Below, in pieces: positions 31,676 to 45,686 of a DNA stretch of 48,482 nucleotides; within the stretch, counting starts at the first letter, position 1; each line of letters starts with the position of its first letter. The stretch is from Myxococcota bacterium (GTDB lineage: Bacteria; Myxococcota_A; UBA796; UBA2385): assembly GCA_023150805.1 (NCBI GenBank), contig JAKLKF010000023.1, forward strand, positions 1 to 48,482, written 5' to 3'. The position numbers were made by a program, and so were the translations under genes. The notes beneath the pieces are model-generated. The model made no database searches. It had not been told where the DNA came from and saw nothing but the letters and a program-made list of their open reading frames with translations.

Positions 31676-33334
31676 CTACCGCGCCTCGCAGCCCTGGTCG
31701 GCGATGCGCTCGACGCGCTCCCGCTCCACCTGGCCGCCTCCCTCCACCCAGGCGCGCGCCGCCCGTCGGGCCGGGCCTTCCCAGCCCAGGTCGCACATCG
31801 CGTCGACCCGCACCGCCTCCAGCGCCTGTCGCAGGTCCGCGCTGGCCAGGGCCCGTCCCAGCATCACGTCGGCCGTCGCCACGAAGGCCGAGGGCGTGCT
31901 GGCCTGCCGCTGCCGCTGCAGGTGCGCGTACTGCTCGGTGGCCGTCAGCACGGCCTGGCCCAGCATCGGCGGCCGGTCCAGCGCCTGCATGTGGACCAGC
32001 AGCCGCGGATCGGCCTGCGGCTCGCAGCTCGCGCTCTGGCCCTCGGAGACCAGCTTGCGCCGCCCGTCCGCGCACTCCACCTGCACCGTGCCGCGCCGCG
32101 TCGACACCTCGGTCCGGCTGCCGACCGTGCTCACCGCGTACTTCGTGCCCACCACGCGCACGGTCGCCGAGACCGTCCGGATCGTGAAGGTCGCGAAGTC
32201 GGGCTCCACGGCCGTGCGGTCCACGTCGACCCGCACCGTCGCGTCGTTGGACAGCGCCAGCACCGGCGCCGCCTGCGTGCCCGACAGCACGCCGAAGCCC
32301 TGGTCCACGCGCAGGTCCAGGCCGTCGACCACCTCGCCGCGCCAGGGCGAGGTGTCCGCCTCGATCTCGCCCGAGCTGAGCAGGGGCGGGGAGGAGGGGG
32401 CCGAGGCCACGACCAGCGCGGTCGGGGCAGGCGTGGACGGGATCGCGGCCGACCCGGACCCATCGGCGAGGGGAGCGGTCCCCACCACCGGCGAGGGGGC
32501 CGCCCCGGGCACGGTCGCGCCCGGCCGTGCGGGCAGGCGCTCGGCCCGCGGCGTCGGCGCCGGGGACGGCCAGGCCGCCTCCGCGAAGGTCGGCGCCGAC
32601 TCGCCGGCGAGCGCCAGGGCCTCCAGCTCGCCCGGCGACAGCGGGGGCACCTCGGGCGACGAGAGGCCGTCGCCGCGCACATCGGCGCTCCCGGTCGCGT
32701 CCGGGGCCGAGCCGATGGACGCGCGCGCCGCGTCCTCGGCGGTGGTCGCCTGCCCGGGCGACAGGACCCGCAGGACCAGCAGCCCCGCGGCTGCCAGGGC
32801 CAGCGCCGCCGCTCCCCACCGCGTCCAGCGGTGCGGGTCGGCCGGGCGCCCGTCGCGGGCCCGCGCCAGCGGGACCACGGAACCGGTCGTGTCCTCTCCC
32901 CGGAGCTCCGGGGCGTCGACCTCGCGCGCCAGCAGCTCGGCCGCGAAGGACCGCAGCCGCGCGTCCTGGGCACCCCCCTCGGCGGCGGCGTCGTACCACT
33001 CCTGCAGCACCACGGGCTGGCGCGCCAGGCGCCGCGCGGCGGCGTCCTCCCGCGCCTCGGTCCGCTCCCCGCCCTCGGAGATCGGGTCGAGGTCGTCCAG
33101 GGTGGCCAGGGAGGCGTCGGGGTCCGGCAGCGCGGGCGCGGCGTCCAGCCCGGGCACCAGGGCGGCGGCGAAGGCCCGCAGGCGCGCGTCCATGGCGCGG
33201 TCGTCGGCGGTGGCGTCGAACCACTCCTGCACGGCGCGGGGCTGCTCGGCCACGCGCTCCTCGCGGTCGCGCTCGCGGCGCACCTCGTCGGGGAGGGGCA
33301 GGATGGTCAGGTGGTCGCGAGGGGGCGTGCTCAT
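31676..33334 (-). CDS. FecR-like anti-sigma factor with duplicated N-terminal module
   Basis: A 552-residue single-pass membrane protein. The cytoplasmic N-terminus has two copies of one module 75 residues apart (QPRAVQEWFDATADDRAMDA at 31 and QPVVLQEWYDAAAEGGAQDA at 106, each followed by RLRxFAA). A transmembrane helix (about 163-182) comes next, then a long Pro/Ala/Ser-rich periplasmic linker. The FecR domain (about 370-450) contains VVGTKYAVSTVGSRTEVSTR and RGTVQVEC. A helical repeat-like C-terminus ends the protein. It overlaps the ECF sigma gene as ATGA, the usual sigma/anti-sigma arrangement. It is expected to hold the sigma factor at the membrane until an envelope signal arrives; the signal is unknown. 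Confidence 0.82.
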   Translation of the reverse strand: MSTPPRDHLTILPLPDEVRRERDREERVAEQPRAVQEWFDATADDRAMDARLRAFAAALVPGLDAAPALPDPDASLATLDDLDPISEGGERTEAREDAAARRLARQPVVLQEWYDAAAEGGAQDARLRSFAAELLAREVDAPELRGEDTTGSVVPLARARDGRPADPHRWTRWGAAALALAAAGLLVLRVLSPGQATTAEDAARASIGSAPDATGSADVRGDGLSSPEVPPLSPGELEALALAGESAPTFAEAAWPSPAPTPRAERLPARPGATVPGAAPSPVVGTAPLADGSGSAAIPSTPAPTALVVASAPSSPPLLSSGEIEADTSPWRGEVVDGLDLRVDQGFGVLSGTQAAPVLALSNDATVRVDVDRTAVEPDFATFTIRTVSATVRVVGTKYAVSTVGSRTEVSTRRGTVQVECADGRRKLVSEGQSASCEPQADPRLLVHMQALDRPPMLGQAVLTATEQYAHLQRQRQASTPSAFVATADVMLGRALASADLRQALEAVRVDAMCDLGWEGPARRAARAWVEGGGQVERERVERIADQGCEAR

Positions 33335-33957
33335 CGGCCCTCCTCCTCTTGGGTGTCGGCCTGGCCCGGCATCAGGCCCAGGCGCAGGCTGGCTTCGCGG
33401 ATGTGACGGTTCGCGCGGCGGATCCGGCTGGCAACCGTGCCGCGGGGGACCTCGGTCATGGTCGCGATCTCGGTCTGCGACCAGCCTTCCAGGTGCAGGA
33501 CGAAGGACTCGCGGGCGTCGGGATCCAGCTCGGAGAGGATCTTCTCGCCGATGGCGACGGCCTGGCGGCGCCAGGCGTCGGTCTCTGGCGAGCGCCGCTC
33601 GTTGCCGGGCATGGGCAGCTCGGGCGCGAGCATGGCCACCTGCTCGACGTCCTCGACCGGCACCTTGGGCCGGCGCCGCCGCTTCTTGAGGTGATCGGCC
33701 GCCACCCGCCGCAGGATGCCCATCACCCAGGAGTCCAGCCGCGCGGGCTCTCCCAGGCTGTCGATGCGGCGGACGACGACGGTGAGCGCGTCCTGGACCA
33801 GCTCCTCGGGGTCGAGGTTGCCGCCGTACAGCCGACGGGCCGAGGCCGGCAGCCAGTCCAGCAGGTGGGCGAGGACCAGCCGCAGCGCGCCGCGATCGCC
33901 GGCGACGGCGAGGGCGGTGGTCTCTGGCGTGAGGGCGTCGGTGGGCAGGGGCATCAT
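33331..33957 (-). CDS. ECF-type RNA polymerase sigma factor
   Basis: A 208-residue sigma-70 family protein. Region 2 is seen in NLDPEELVQDALTVVVRRID and LDSWVMGILRRVAADHLKKR. Region 4 is seen in LDPDARESFVLHLEGWSQTE and IATMTEVPRGTVASRIRRAN (helix-turn-helix binding the -35). A basic KKRRRRPK stretch and a linker of about 50 residues lie between. Start at ATG 33957 (a second ATG follows) with an ideal TAGGAGG ribosome-binding site. It is co-transcribed with its FecR-like anti-sigma. It is divergent from phoH with about 160 bp between. Targets are unknown. Confidence 0.9.
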   Translation of the reverse strand: MMPLPTDALTPETTALAVAGDRGALRLVLAHLLDWLPASARRLYGGNLDPEELVQDALTVVVRRIDSLGEPARLDSWVMGILRRVAADHLKKRRRRPKVPVEDVEQVAMLAPELPMPGNERRSPETDAWRRQAVAIGEKILSELDPDARESFVLHLEGWSQTEIATMTEVPRGTVASRIRRANRHIREASLRLGLMPGQADTQEEEGR

Positions 33958-34117
33958 GGTGGCCTCCTAAGTGGACGCGGACGGCGAGGTGGATCACCGG
34001 GCCGACGGGGCGGAGCGCCGGGGGTGCGTGATAGGGTGGGATGTTGTGCCCGGGCGTGGGCGCAGCACGAGGTGCGACATCGACACGCAGCCCCCGGCGG
34101 AGCCCACAGGCCACGGC

Positions 34118-35144
<1,027 letters not shown>

Positions 35145-35155
<11 letters not shown>

Positions 35156-37601
35156 CCTGCAGCGACTGGCCGATCGGCTGACCAGCGGGCCGGCGCGCCG
35201 GGTGCTGGCCCTGCTCGCCCTGGCCGTCGGCTCGGCGCTGCTGGTCGTCGACTACGTGCGCGTGCCCTCGCGCGAGTTCCAGGTGGGCGAGGTCGCCGAT
35301 CGCGACGTGCGCGCCACCACGGCCTTCTCCTACGTCGACTGGGCCAGCACGCTGGAGAGCCAACGCAAGGCCGAGGCCGCGGTGCCGCCGGTCTACGACT
35401 TCGACGCGACGCTGGCCGCGCGGCTGCAGGGCCGCATCGGCCTGGCCTTCGAGCAGGCCCGCCGCGCCTGGGGCGAGCGGCTGCTGGCCGCCAAGGCCAC
35501 CGGGCGCGCCGACGTGACCGAGGAGGAGCTCTCGGCCATCGCGCACGACTTCCTGAAGGCGCTCGAGCTGGGCATCGCGCCCGAGGACGTGGCGCGCATC
35601 GTCGCCGCCCGCTGGGACCCGCAGGTCGAGGCGCTGGCCCTGGAGTACGTCGGCGTCGCCCACCAGCGCTACATCATCGCCGATCGCAGCCTGCTGCCGG
35701 CCGAGGCGCGGCCGGTCCACGTGGTGCGCATCCTCCACGACACCCAGGAGGAGGGCAGCCTGGAGGACCTGGGCCAGGTCCGCACCCCCGAGGAGGCGCG
35801 CCAGGCCGTCAGCCTCTACGCGCTGGAGCGCGGCGGCGGGGACGAGGCCATCTCCCGCGCGGCGGTCGCGGTGGCCCGCGCGGCCGTCCGTCCCAACTTC
35901 TCCTACAACCAGCTGCTCACCGAGGAGCGGCGCCGCCAGGCCCGCGACGCCCAGGGCGTGCAGGAGGTCTACGTCCAGCAGGGCAAGTCCCTGGTCCGCG
36001 AGGGCGACGTGCTCACCCGCGAGCAGGTCGACATGCTGCGCGGCCTGCAGGCCACCCGGGCCGGGCCGGGCCTGCTGGGCGTGGTCCTGGCCCTGGTGGC
36101 CCTGTGCGCGCTGATCTACGGCGTGGTCTACGTCTACGGCGCCACCCAGGTGGCGCGCTTCAGCACGAAGGATCGGGACATCGAGGCGATGGCCCTGGTC
36201 GGCCTGCTCGTCCTCCTGCTCTCCCGCGGCCTGGACCTGGTCAGCGAGCCGCTGGCCGCCACGCTGGGCATGGGCATGGCCCCCAGCAGCCTGTGGTACA
36301 TGGCGCCCATCGCCGGCGGCGCGATGGTCGTGCGCATCCTGGTGAACGCCGAGACGGCCCTGCTGTTCTGCCTGGCCATCGCCTCGGCCGCCGGCATGAT
36401 GATGGACCAGCAGGTCCTGCTGTCGGCCTTCTACGCCCTGTCCGCCCTGGTCGGCGCCGCCGCGGCCGTGCAGTCCACCGAGCGGGTCGGCATCCTGCGC
36501 GCCGGGCTCTTGACCGGCCTGGTCAACGCCGGCGCCGCCCTGCTCATCAACCTGGTCCAGGTCCACCTGGGCCACGCCCCCTCCGCCGTCTCCGCCGCCA
36601 CCCAGCCCCTGTGGGACGTGGCCTTCGCCTTCCTCGGCGGCCTGGCCTCCGGCGGCATGGTCCTGGTGCTGGTCCCCGCCTTCGAGCTGCTGGGCTTCGT
36701 CACCGACTACAAGCTCATCGAGCTGGCCAACCTCAACCACCCCCTGCTGCGCCAGCTCATGCTGCGGGCGCCCGGCACCTACCACCACAGCGTGATCATG
36801 GGCTCGCTCTGCGAGCAGGCCGCCGAGGCCATCGGCGCCAACCCGCTGCTCGTCCGCGTCTCCTGCTACTTCCACGACATCGGCAAGGCGCTGCAGCCCC
36901 AGTACTTCATCGAGAACCAGCGCGGCGGCCCCAACCCGCACGATCGCCTGCTGCCCCGCCAGTCCGCCCGCGCGCTGCTCGCCCACGTCGTCGACGGCCA
37001 GGCGATGGCCGCCCAGTACAAGCTGCCGCCGCCGGTGGTCGACGGCATCGCGATGCACCACGGCACCAGCCTGATCAAGTACTTCTACGTGAAGGCGCTG
37101 GACCGCGCCGCCCCCGGCGAGGTGATCGACGAGCGCGAGTTCCGCTACCCGGGCCCCATCCCGGACACCAAGGAGGCCGGCATCATGCTGCTGGCCGACC
37201 GCTGCGAGGCGGCCTGCCGGACGCTGAAGGAGCCGACCGCCCAGAACATCCGGGCCATGGTGCAGAAGCTGGTCAACGACGCCGTCACCGACGGGCAGCT
37301 CGAGCACTGCCCGCTGACGGTCCAGGAGCTGTACCGCATCGTCGACAGCTTCACCGAGACCCTGCTGGGCATCTACCACCACCGCATCGAGTACCCGGGC
37401 ATCCCCTCGGCCAAGGACGGCCTGCGGCCGATGGTCGACGCGTCGCCCATCATCACCCTGGACCTGCAGAACCCCCTGCGGGGCGGCCCCTCCTACGAGG
37501 ACCACGTGGAGGACAGCGGCGAGCACGCGACCGCGCCCCCCGCGCCCGGCGCCGCCTCGCCCGAGGACCCGAGCGCCGAGCTCCCGGAGAAGCTGCCATG
37601 A
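35145..37601 (+). CDS. pgpH: PgpH-type 7TM-HD c-di-AMP phosphodiesterase
   Basis: An 818-residue membrane protein. One N-terminal transmembrane helix (VLALLALAVGSALLVVDYV) is followed by an extracytoplasmic 7TMR-HDED domain (about 40-300). Then come seven membrane helices (about 310-520) and a cytoplasmic HD domain with YHHSVIMGS (546-554) and FHDIGK (576-581), which bind the two metals. In Listeria PgpH this domain hydrolyses c-di-AMP to pApA. The TTG start at 35145 overlaps phoH by 11 nt and keeps the helix. The C-terminal tail is Pro/Glu-rich. The phoH-pgpH-ybeY order is well conserved in bacteria. Confidence 0.9.
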
Positions 37602-38092
37602 CCCCGCCCGCCCCCGCCTGCGTCGTCGACGTCTCCTGCGAGGGGGAGGTCGACCAGGCCCTGGTCGACCCGGTCCAGGCGGCGGCGGAGGCGGCGCTCG
37701 CGGCGCTGGGCCTGCGAGCGGTGGAGCTGTCCGTCCTGCTCTGCGACGACGAGGTCATCGCGCCGCTCAACCAGGACTGGCGCGGGGTGGAGGGGCCCAC
37801 CGACGTGCTGTCCTTCGCGATGGACGAGGGCGAGGAGCTGGTCCTGCCGCCGGGCATCCCCCGGCCGCTGGGCGACCTGGTGATCAGCGTGCAGACGGCC
37901 GCGCGCCAGGCGGCCGGGCTGGGCCACCCGCTGGAGCTGGAGCTGCGGGTGCTGGTCGTGCACGGCCTGCTCCACCTGCTGGGCCACGACCACGAGACCG
38001 GCGACGAGGACGCCGCCGCCATGCGCGCGGAGGAGGCGCGCCTGCTGTCCCTGCTCGGCGGCGGGCAGGGCCTGGTCGCGCGCGCGGGCTGA
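37598..38092 (+). CDS. ybeY: Endoribonuclease YbeY
   Basis: A 164-residue single-strand-specific RNase for 16S rRNA 3'-end maturation and ribosome quality control. The zinc site H-x3-H-x5-H is HGLLHLLGHDH; EGPTDVLSFAMDEGEE and GDLVISVQTAARQA are also conserved. The ATG overlaps the preceding stop as ATGA. It closes the phoH-pgpH-ybeY unit. Confidence 0.93.
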   Translation: MTPPAPACVVDVSCEGEVDQALVDPVQAAAEAALAALGLRAVELSVLLCDDEVIAPLNQDWRGVEGPTDVLSFAMDEGEELVLPPGIPRPLGDLVISVQTAARQAAGLGHPLELELRVLVVHGLLHLLGHDHETGDEDAAAMRAEEARLLSLLGGGQGLVARAG

Positions 38093-38170
38093 GGCGCAGC
38101 CCTGCCGCCCGTGCGCGCCCGCCCCCTCTCCGTTACGCCCGCGCTCCCCCCTTTCCCCCGGGAGCCCGCC

Positions 38171-39299
38171 ATGGCCGTCGATCACCACGAGCTGAAGAAG
38201 GACCTGCGCAACCGCATCGCGTCCCTCCGGGGGTCTCTTTGACCTCGACACCCTGAAGCGCAAGATCGGCGAGCTGGAGACCCGGTCGGCCGACCCCTCC
38301 TTCTGGAACGACCCCGAGCGCGCCACCGCCACCCTGCGCGAGAAGGCCACCTACGAGCAGTGGGTGCAGGGCGTCGAGGTGCTCGAGCGGGCCTGGGACG
38401 ACGCCGTCACCGCGCTGGAGCTGGGCGAGGAGGAGCACGACGCCGACACCCTGCGCGAGGGGCAGGCCGCCCTGGAGGCGCTCGAGGACCGCGTCCACCA
38501 GGCCGAGGTCCGCCGCCTGCTCTCGGACGAGGCCGACCAGAACGACGCCGTGCTGGAGATCAACAGCGGCGCGGGCGGCACCGACGCCAGCGACTGGGCC
38601 CAGATCCTGGAGCGCATGTACATCCAGTGGGCCAACAAGATGGGCTACAAGGTCGAGATCACCGACGAGCAGTACCACGAGGAGGCCGGCATCAAGTCCG
38701 CCACCCTCTACGTGCGCGGCCCCTACGCCTATGGCTACCTCAAGGCCGAGATCGGCGTGCACCGGCTGGTCCGCATCTCCCCCTTCGACAGCGCCGCCCG
38801 TCGCCACACGGCCTTCGCCAGCGTGGGCTGCTACCCCGACGTGCAGGACGACATCGTCGTCGAGGTCAAGGAGAGCGACCTGCGCATCGACACCTACCGC
38901 TCCAGCGGCGCGGGGGGACAGCACGTCAACACCACCGACTCGGCCGTGCGCCTGACCCACCTGCCCACCGGCATCGTCGTCGCCTGCCAGGCCGAGCGCA
39001 GCCAGCACAAGAACAAGGCCAAGGCCATGAAGATGCTGGCGGCCAAGATCTACCAGCACGAGCTGGACAAGCGGCAGGCCGAGATCGACGCCCAGAACGC
39101 CACCAAGAAGCGCATCGAGTGGGGCAGCCAGATCCGCAGCTACGTGATGCAGCCCTACCGGATGGTCAAGGACCTGCGCACCGGGGTCGAGGTCGGGGAC
39201 ACCGACCGCGTCTTCAACGGCGACCTGATGCCCTTCATGGAGGCCTGGCTGGCCCAGCGCGCCGACCAGGCCGCCGCCGGAGAGCTGGTCGAGGAGTGA
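38171..39299 (+). CDS. prfB: Peptide chain release factor 2, +1 programmed frameshift
   Basis: Read as 38171-38239 joined to 38241-39299, giving 375 residues. The first frame (MAVDHHELKKDLRNRIASLR...) ends at TGA codon 24 (38240-38242). Skipping one T at CTT-TGA-C restores the main frame (DLDTLKRKIGELE). RF2 hallmarks are the stop-codon-reading SPF at 203-205 and the catalytic GGQ at 248-250 (SGAGGQHVNTTDSA), close to E. coli numbering. RF2 ends translation at UGA and UAA, so the in-frame UGA gives autoregulation: low RF2 favours frameshifting. Without accounting for the shift the gene would be mis-called as starting at an internal codon. Confidence 0.95.
38229..38243 (+). promoter_or_regulatory. 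RF2 recoding site
   Basis: A G-rich internal Shine-Dalgarno-like stretch (CGGGGG, near 38228-38233) precedes the slippery CTT codon and UGA followed by C (CTTTGAC). This is the standard order for E. coli-type RF2 autoregulation: anti-SD pairing, peptidyl-tRNA-Leu slippage and a weak UGA-C context. The stimulatory spacing matches the known sites. Confidence 0.93.
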
Positions 39300-39373
39300 G
39301 CGCGCGGGTGGGAACCGGCCGGGCGGTGCGCGCGGGTTAAGCGCGCCCGTCCCGCTCCCTCCAGGCGCCGCCC

Positions 39374-40905
<1,532 letters not shown>

Positions 40906-40906
<1 letters not shown>

Positions 40907-42200
40907 TGCGCTTCGCCCTGCTCGTCGCCCTCTCCCACCTGCGCGCCCGCCGGCGCGAGGCCGGGATCAGCGTCATCACCGGCGTGTCCATCATGGGCGT
41001 CACCATCGGCGTGACCGCGCTCATCATGGTGCTGGCGGTGATGCAGGGCTTCGAGGTCGACCTGCGCGACAAGATCCTGGGCAGCAACGCCCACCTGGTC
41101 GTGCTCAACCAGGACGGCGAGTTCGAGCAGTACCAGGGCGTGGCCGACACCGTGCAGGCCGTGCCGGGCGTCGTCGCGGCCGCGCCCTTCGTCTACTACG
41201 AGGTGATGATCCGCTCGCAGTGGTCGGCCGGCGGCGCCGTGCTCAAGGGCATCGACCCCACCCGCAGCGGCGGCGTCACCGACGTCGTGCACAACCTCGA
41301 CCGCGGCCCCGACGGCCCGCTGCAGACCGAGCAGGAGCGCCTGGCCCTGCTCGGCAGCCTGTCCAGCCCCCCGCCCGCCCAGGCCCAGGACGTCGACGAC
41401 ACCGAGGTCCTGCCCGGCATCATCATCGGCCGCGAGATGGCCGAGCACCTGGCCGTGACGGTGGGCGACAGGGTCCACGTCATCAACCCCATCGGCGGCG
41501 GCAGCGGCCCGATGGGCGTGCCGACGCCGACCGTGCGGCCCTTCCGCGTCGCCGGCATCTTCTACTCGGGCATGTACGAGTACGACACCAAGTGGACCTA
41601 CGTCGCCATCGGGGACGCGCAGAGCTTCCTGAAGATGGGCGACGCCGCCACCGGCATCGAGGCGCGGGTCGCAGACCTGGACCGGGTCGAGCCCGTCGCC
41701 GATCTCGTCTCCCAGGCCCTGCCCTACCCCTACTACACGCGGCACTGGAAGAACCTCAACCGCAACCTGTTCAGCGCGCTCAAGCTGGAGAAGATCGTGA
41801 TGGGCCTCATCCTGAGCCTCATCGTGGCGGTCGCCAGCCTCAACATCGTGGGCACCCTCATCCTCATCGTCGTCACGCGCGCCCGCGAGATCTCCATCCT
41901 GCGGGCCATGGGCGCCAGCAAGGCCACGGTGCGGCTGATCTTCATGCTCCAGGGCCTGATCATCGGCCTGGTCGGCACCTCGGTGGGAACGGTGCTGGGC
42001 CTGCTGGGCTGCGAGGGGCTGCGGCTGATCGAGTTCCCGCTGGACACCGACGTGTACTACCTGGACACCCTGCCCGTCGTCGTGGAGCCCCACAACGTCG
42101 TGATCGTGGCCCTCTCCGCCGTGCTCATCTGCTTCCTGGCCACGCTGTACCCGGCCAGCGTCGCGGCGGGCATCGACCCCGTCGAGGGGCTCCGCTACGA

Positions 42201-42204
<4 letters not shown>
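40906..42204 (+). CDS. lolC: LolC/LolE-family lipoprotein-releasing permease
   Basis: A 432-residue inner-membrane protein with one N-terminal membrane helix after LSHLRARRREAGISVIT. A periplasmic MacB-like domain follows (about 45-290), then three C-terminal helices in the FtsX fold (ILSLIVAVASLNIVGTLILI through LRAMGASKATVRLIFMLQG). Together with LolD it extracts mature lipoproteins from the inner membrane and passes them to LolA. Only one permease is present, so it probably works as a homodimer (LolF-like arrangement). It overlaps lysS by 1 nt and lolD by 4 nt. Confidence 0.92.
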
Positions 42205-42913
<709 letters not shown>

Positions 42914-42917
<4 letters not shown>

Positions 42918-45583
42918 TCCCCGCTCCGCTGCTCGCCCTGCTCGGCCTGCTCTCCGGCCCCGCCTTCGCCCAGGATCCGCCCCCCGCCGCGGAGCCCGCG
43001 GCCTCGGACACCGCCCGCGAGCTGCCGACCCCCGCGGAGCCGGCCCCCGCCGCCGACACCACCCGCGAGCTGCCGACCGCGGCGCCCACCGCCGCCGCCC
43101 CGGCCGCCGACGGCCCGCCGGACAAGGCGATGGGCCAGGTCGCCGACGTGCGCGTGGTCGGCCTGCGCCGCCTGGAGGAGGCCGCGATCCTGGCCGCCAT
43201 CGGCCTGCGCGCCGGGGAAGAGGTGGTCGACTGGAAGGTGCGTCGCGACATCGAGGGCGTGTGGGCCACGGGCTTCGTCGACGACGTGGTGGTCGACGTC
43301 TCCCCGGCGCCCGAGGGCCCCGGCGTGGTGGTCACCTTCCGGGTCAACGAGAAGCCCGCCGTGCGCGAGGTCAAGCTCAAGGGCAACAAGAAGCTCGACG
43401 AGGACGCGCTGCGCGAGGTGATCGACATCCAGCCCTTCCGCGTGCTCAACCAGGCCGAGGTGCAGGAGAACGTCCGCCGCATCCGCGAGAAGTACCTGGA
43501 GAAGGGCTACTACCTGGTCCAGGTCGAGCCGATCCTGCGCGATCTCGGCAACGACCTGGTCGAGCTGACCTTCGAGGTCACCGAGAACCGCAAGGTCGTG
43601 GTCCAGCGGGTGGACATCGCCGGCAACGAGGCGGTGCCCGACCGCAAGATCAAGCGCTTCCTGACGACCCGCGCCGGCGGCATCCTGCCCTGGCTGACGA
43701 ACTCCGGGACCTTCATCGAGGCCAACCTCGAGAACGACGTGCAGATCCTGCGCTCGGTCTACCTGGAGGAGGGCTACGTCAACGTCAAGGTCGGAAAGCC
43801 GCTCGCCTGGCTCTCCCCCGACAAGCGCAGCATCTACGTCAGCTACTCGGTGGAGGAAGGCCCGCGCTTCAAGCTGGGCAAGATCAAGGTGGACGGTGAC
43901 TTCGTCGCCGAGGAGGGGCTGACCCAGGACGCCGTGCAGCAGATCCTGGACGGAGACACGGCCGCCACCGTGCGGGAGCGCTGGGACCGCGCGAAGAAGC
44001 GCTACGGCGACGCGCCCGTGCCCGAGACCTGGGACGACGAGGCGAAGAACCGCCCGCTGGAGTTCAACGAGCGCACGCCCGGCCTGGAGACCGGTGACTG
44101 GTTCAAGCTGTCCGTCTTCAACCTGGTCCGCCAGGAGATCACCGATCTGTACGGCGACCAAGGCTACGCCTTCGCCAACGTCACCCCGCTGACCGACGCC
44201 GACGACGAGGCGCAGGTCGTCGATCTCACCTTCGACATCCAGCGCGGCGAGAAGGTGCGCATCGGCCGCATCGACATCACCGGCAACGACCCGACATATG
44301 ACAAGGTCGTGCGGCGGGAGATCCCGATCAACGAAGGGGAGATCTACGCCGGCTCCGCGCTCAAGGAGGCGCGCCAGCGCCTGGAGCGGCTGGGCTTCTT
44401 CGAGGAGGTGAAGATCAGCACCCCGCGGGGCAGCAAGGCCGACGAGCTCGACATGAAGGTCGAGGTGGTCGAGCAGCCCACGGGCTCCTTCTCGGTGGGC
44501 GCGGGCTTCTCCAACCTCGAGAACTTCGTCTTCACGATGAACGTCTCGAAGAACAACTTCCTGGGCCGCGGCTACGTGATGTCGGCCGCGATCAACGCCT
44601 CGGGCAAGCGCCAGCAGGGCAACCTCCAGCTCTTCGATCCCTACTTCCTGGACAGTCGCTGGACCCTGCGCGTCAACGGCTTCAGCATCAGCCGCCAGTT
44701 CATCGAGGACGAGTACCAGCGCGGCTTCTCCTTCGCGGTCGGCCGCTACCTGGATCGGCGCGACGACATGCGGCTCGAGCTGGACTGGACCTTCGAGGAC
44801 ACGGGGCTCACCAGCGTCGACGCCTACAAGGAGAAGCTGCTGGGCGGACAGATGTACCGGAACGGTCGCACCAGCACGACCGGGCTGTCCCTGGTGGTGG
44901 ACAAGCGCAACAACCGCATCAACGCGACGCGCGGCATCTTCGCCAGCGCCACGACCAGCCTGTCCGGCGGCTTCCGCACCAGCGACGAGCAGGTGCTCAG
45001 CCTGTTCGGCGGCGACTTCAACTTCGCCGAGGCCAAGGCCAACGTCCGCGCCTACCACCCCGTCAGCCCCAAGGGCGAGTGGCTGATCTTCAAGTACAAC
45101 GGCACCATCGGCAGCATCTGGAGCACCGACGGCACCATCGTGCCCTACATCCACCGCTACCGGGCCGGCGGCATCAACTCGGTGCGCGGCTACGACTGGT
45201 ACCGGCTGGGCCCGAGCATCCGCGCCACCGGCTACCGCCCCTCGATCCGCAGCACCTTCACGGGCTCCGAGGACCCGCAGGCGGCCGACGACAAGCTGAT
45301 CGTCGGCGGTACGGAGACCTGGATCAACAACTTCGAGCTGGAGATGCCGATCGTCCGCCAGGCGGGCATCAGCACGGTCGTCTTCTTCGACGCCGGCAAC
45401 GCCTTCGGCGACCCCTGGGGCCACGGCCACATCAACCCGCTGGAGCTGCGCGCCGCCTACGGCTTCGGCGTGCGCTGGTTCAGCCCGATGGGCCCGCTGC
45501 GCTTCGAGTGGGGCTTCCCGGTCGACCCGCGCGAGGACGAGCGCCGCGCCGTCTTCGACTTCAGCATCGGCAGCCTGTTCTGA
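42914..45583 (+). CDS. bamA: Outer-membrane protein assembly factor BamA
   Basis: An 889-residue Omp85 protein. Signal peptide (LLALLGLLSGPAFA), then an Ala/Pro-rich linker with two copies of DTxRELPT, then five POTRA domains (about 75-500). A 16-strand barrel follows (about 530-889) with the conserved VRGY at 757-760 (barrel lid lock) and a C-terminal strand ending in Phe (FDFSIGSLF), the outer-membrane insertion signal. The fourth POTRA carries an insertion of about 40 residues (around 349-390). The GTG start overlaps lolD. It folds and inserts beta-barrel proteins in the outer membrane. Larger than the E. coli protein (810). Confidence 0.95.
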
Positions 45584-45686
45584 GCCCGGCCGAGCCGGAC
45601 GCCCCGGTGGCGCAGCCGGGTTTGCGCGAGGTATAGGCGCCCGTTCCGCGGCCCCCGGGGTCGCCCTCTCCCGTCCTGGAGCCCCG

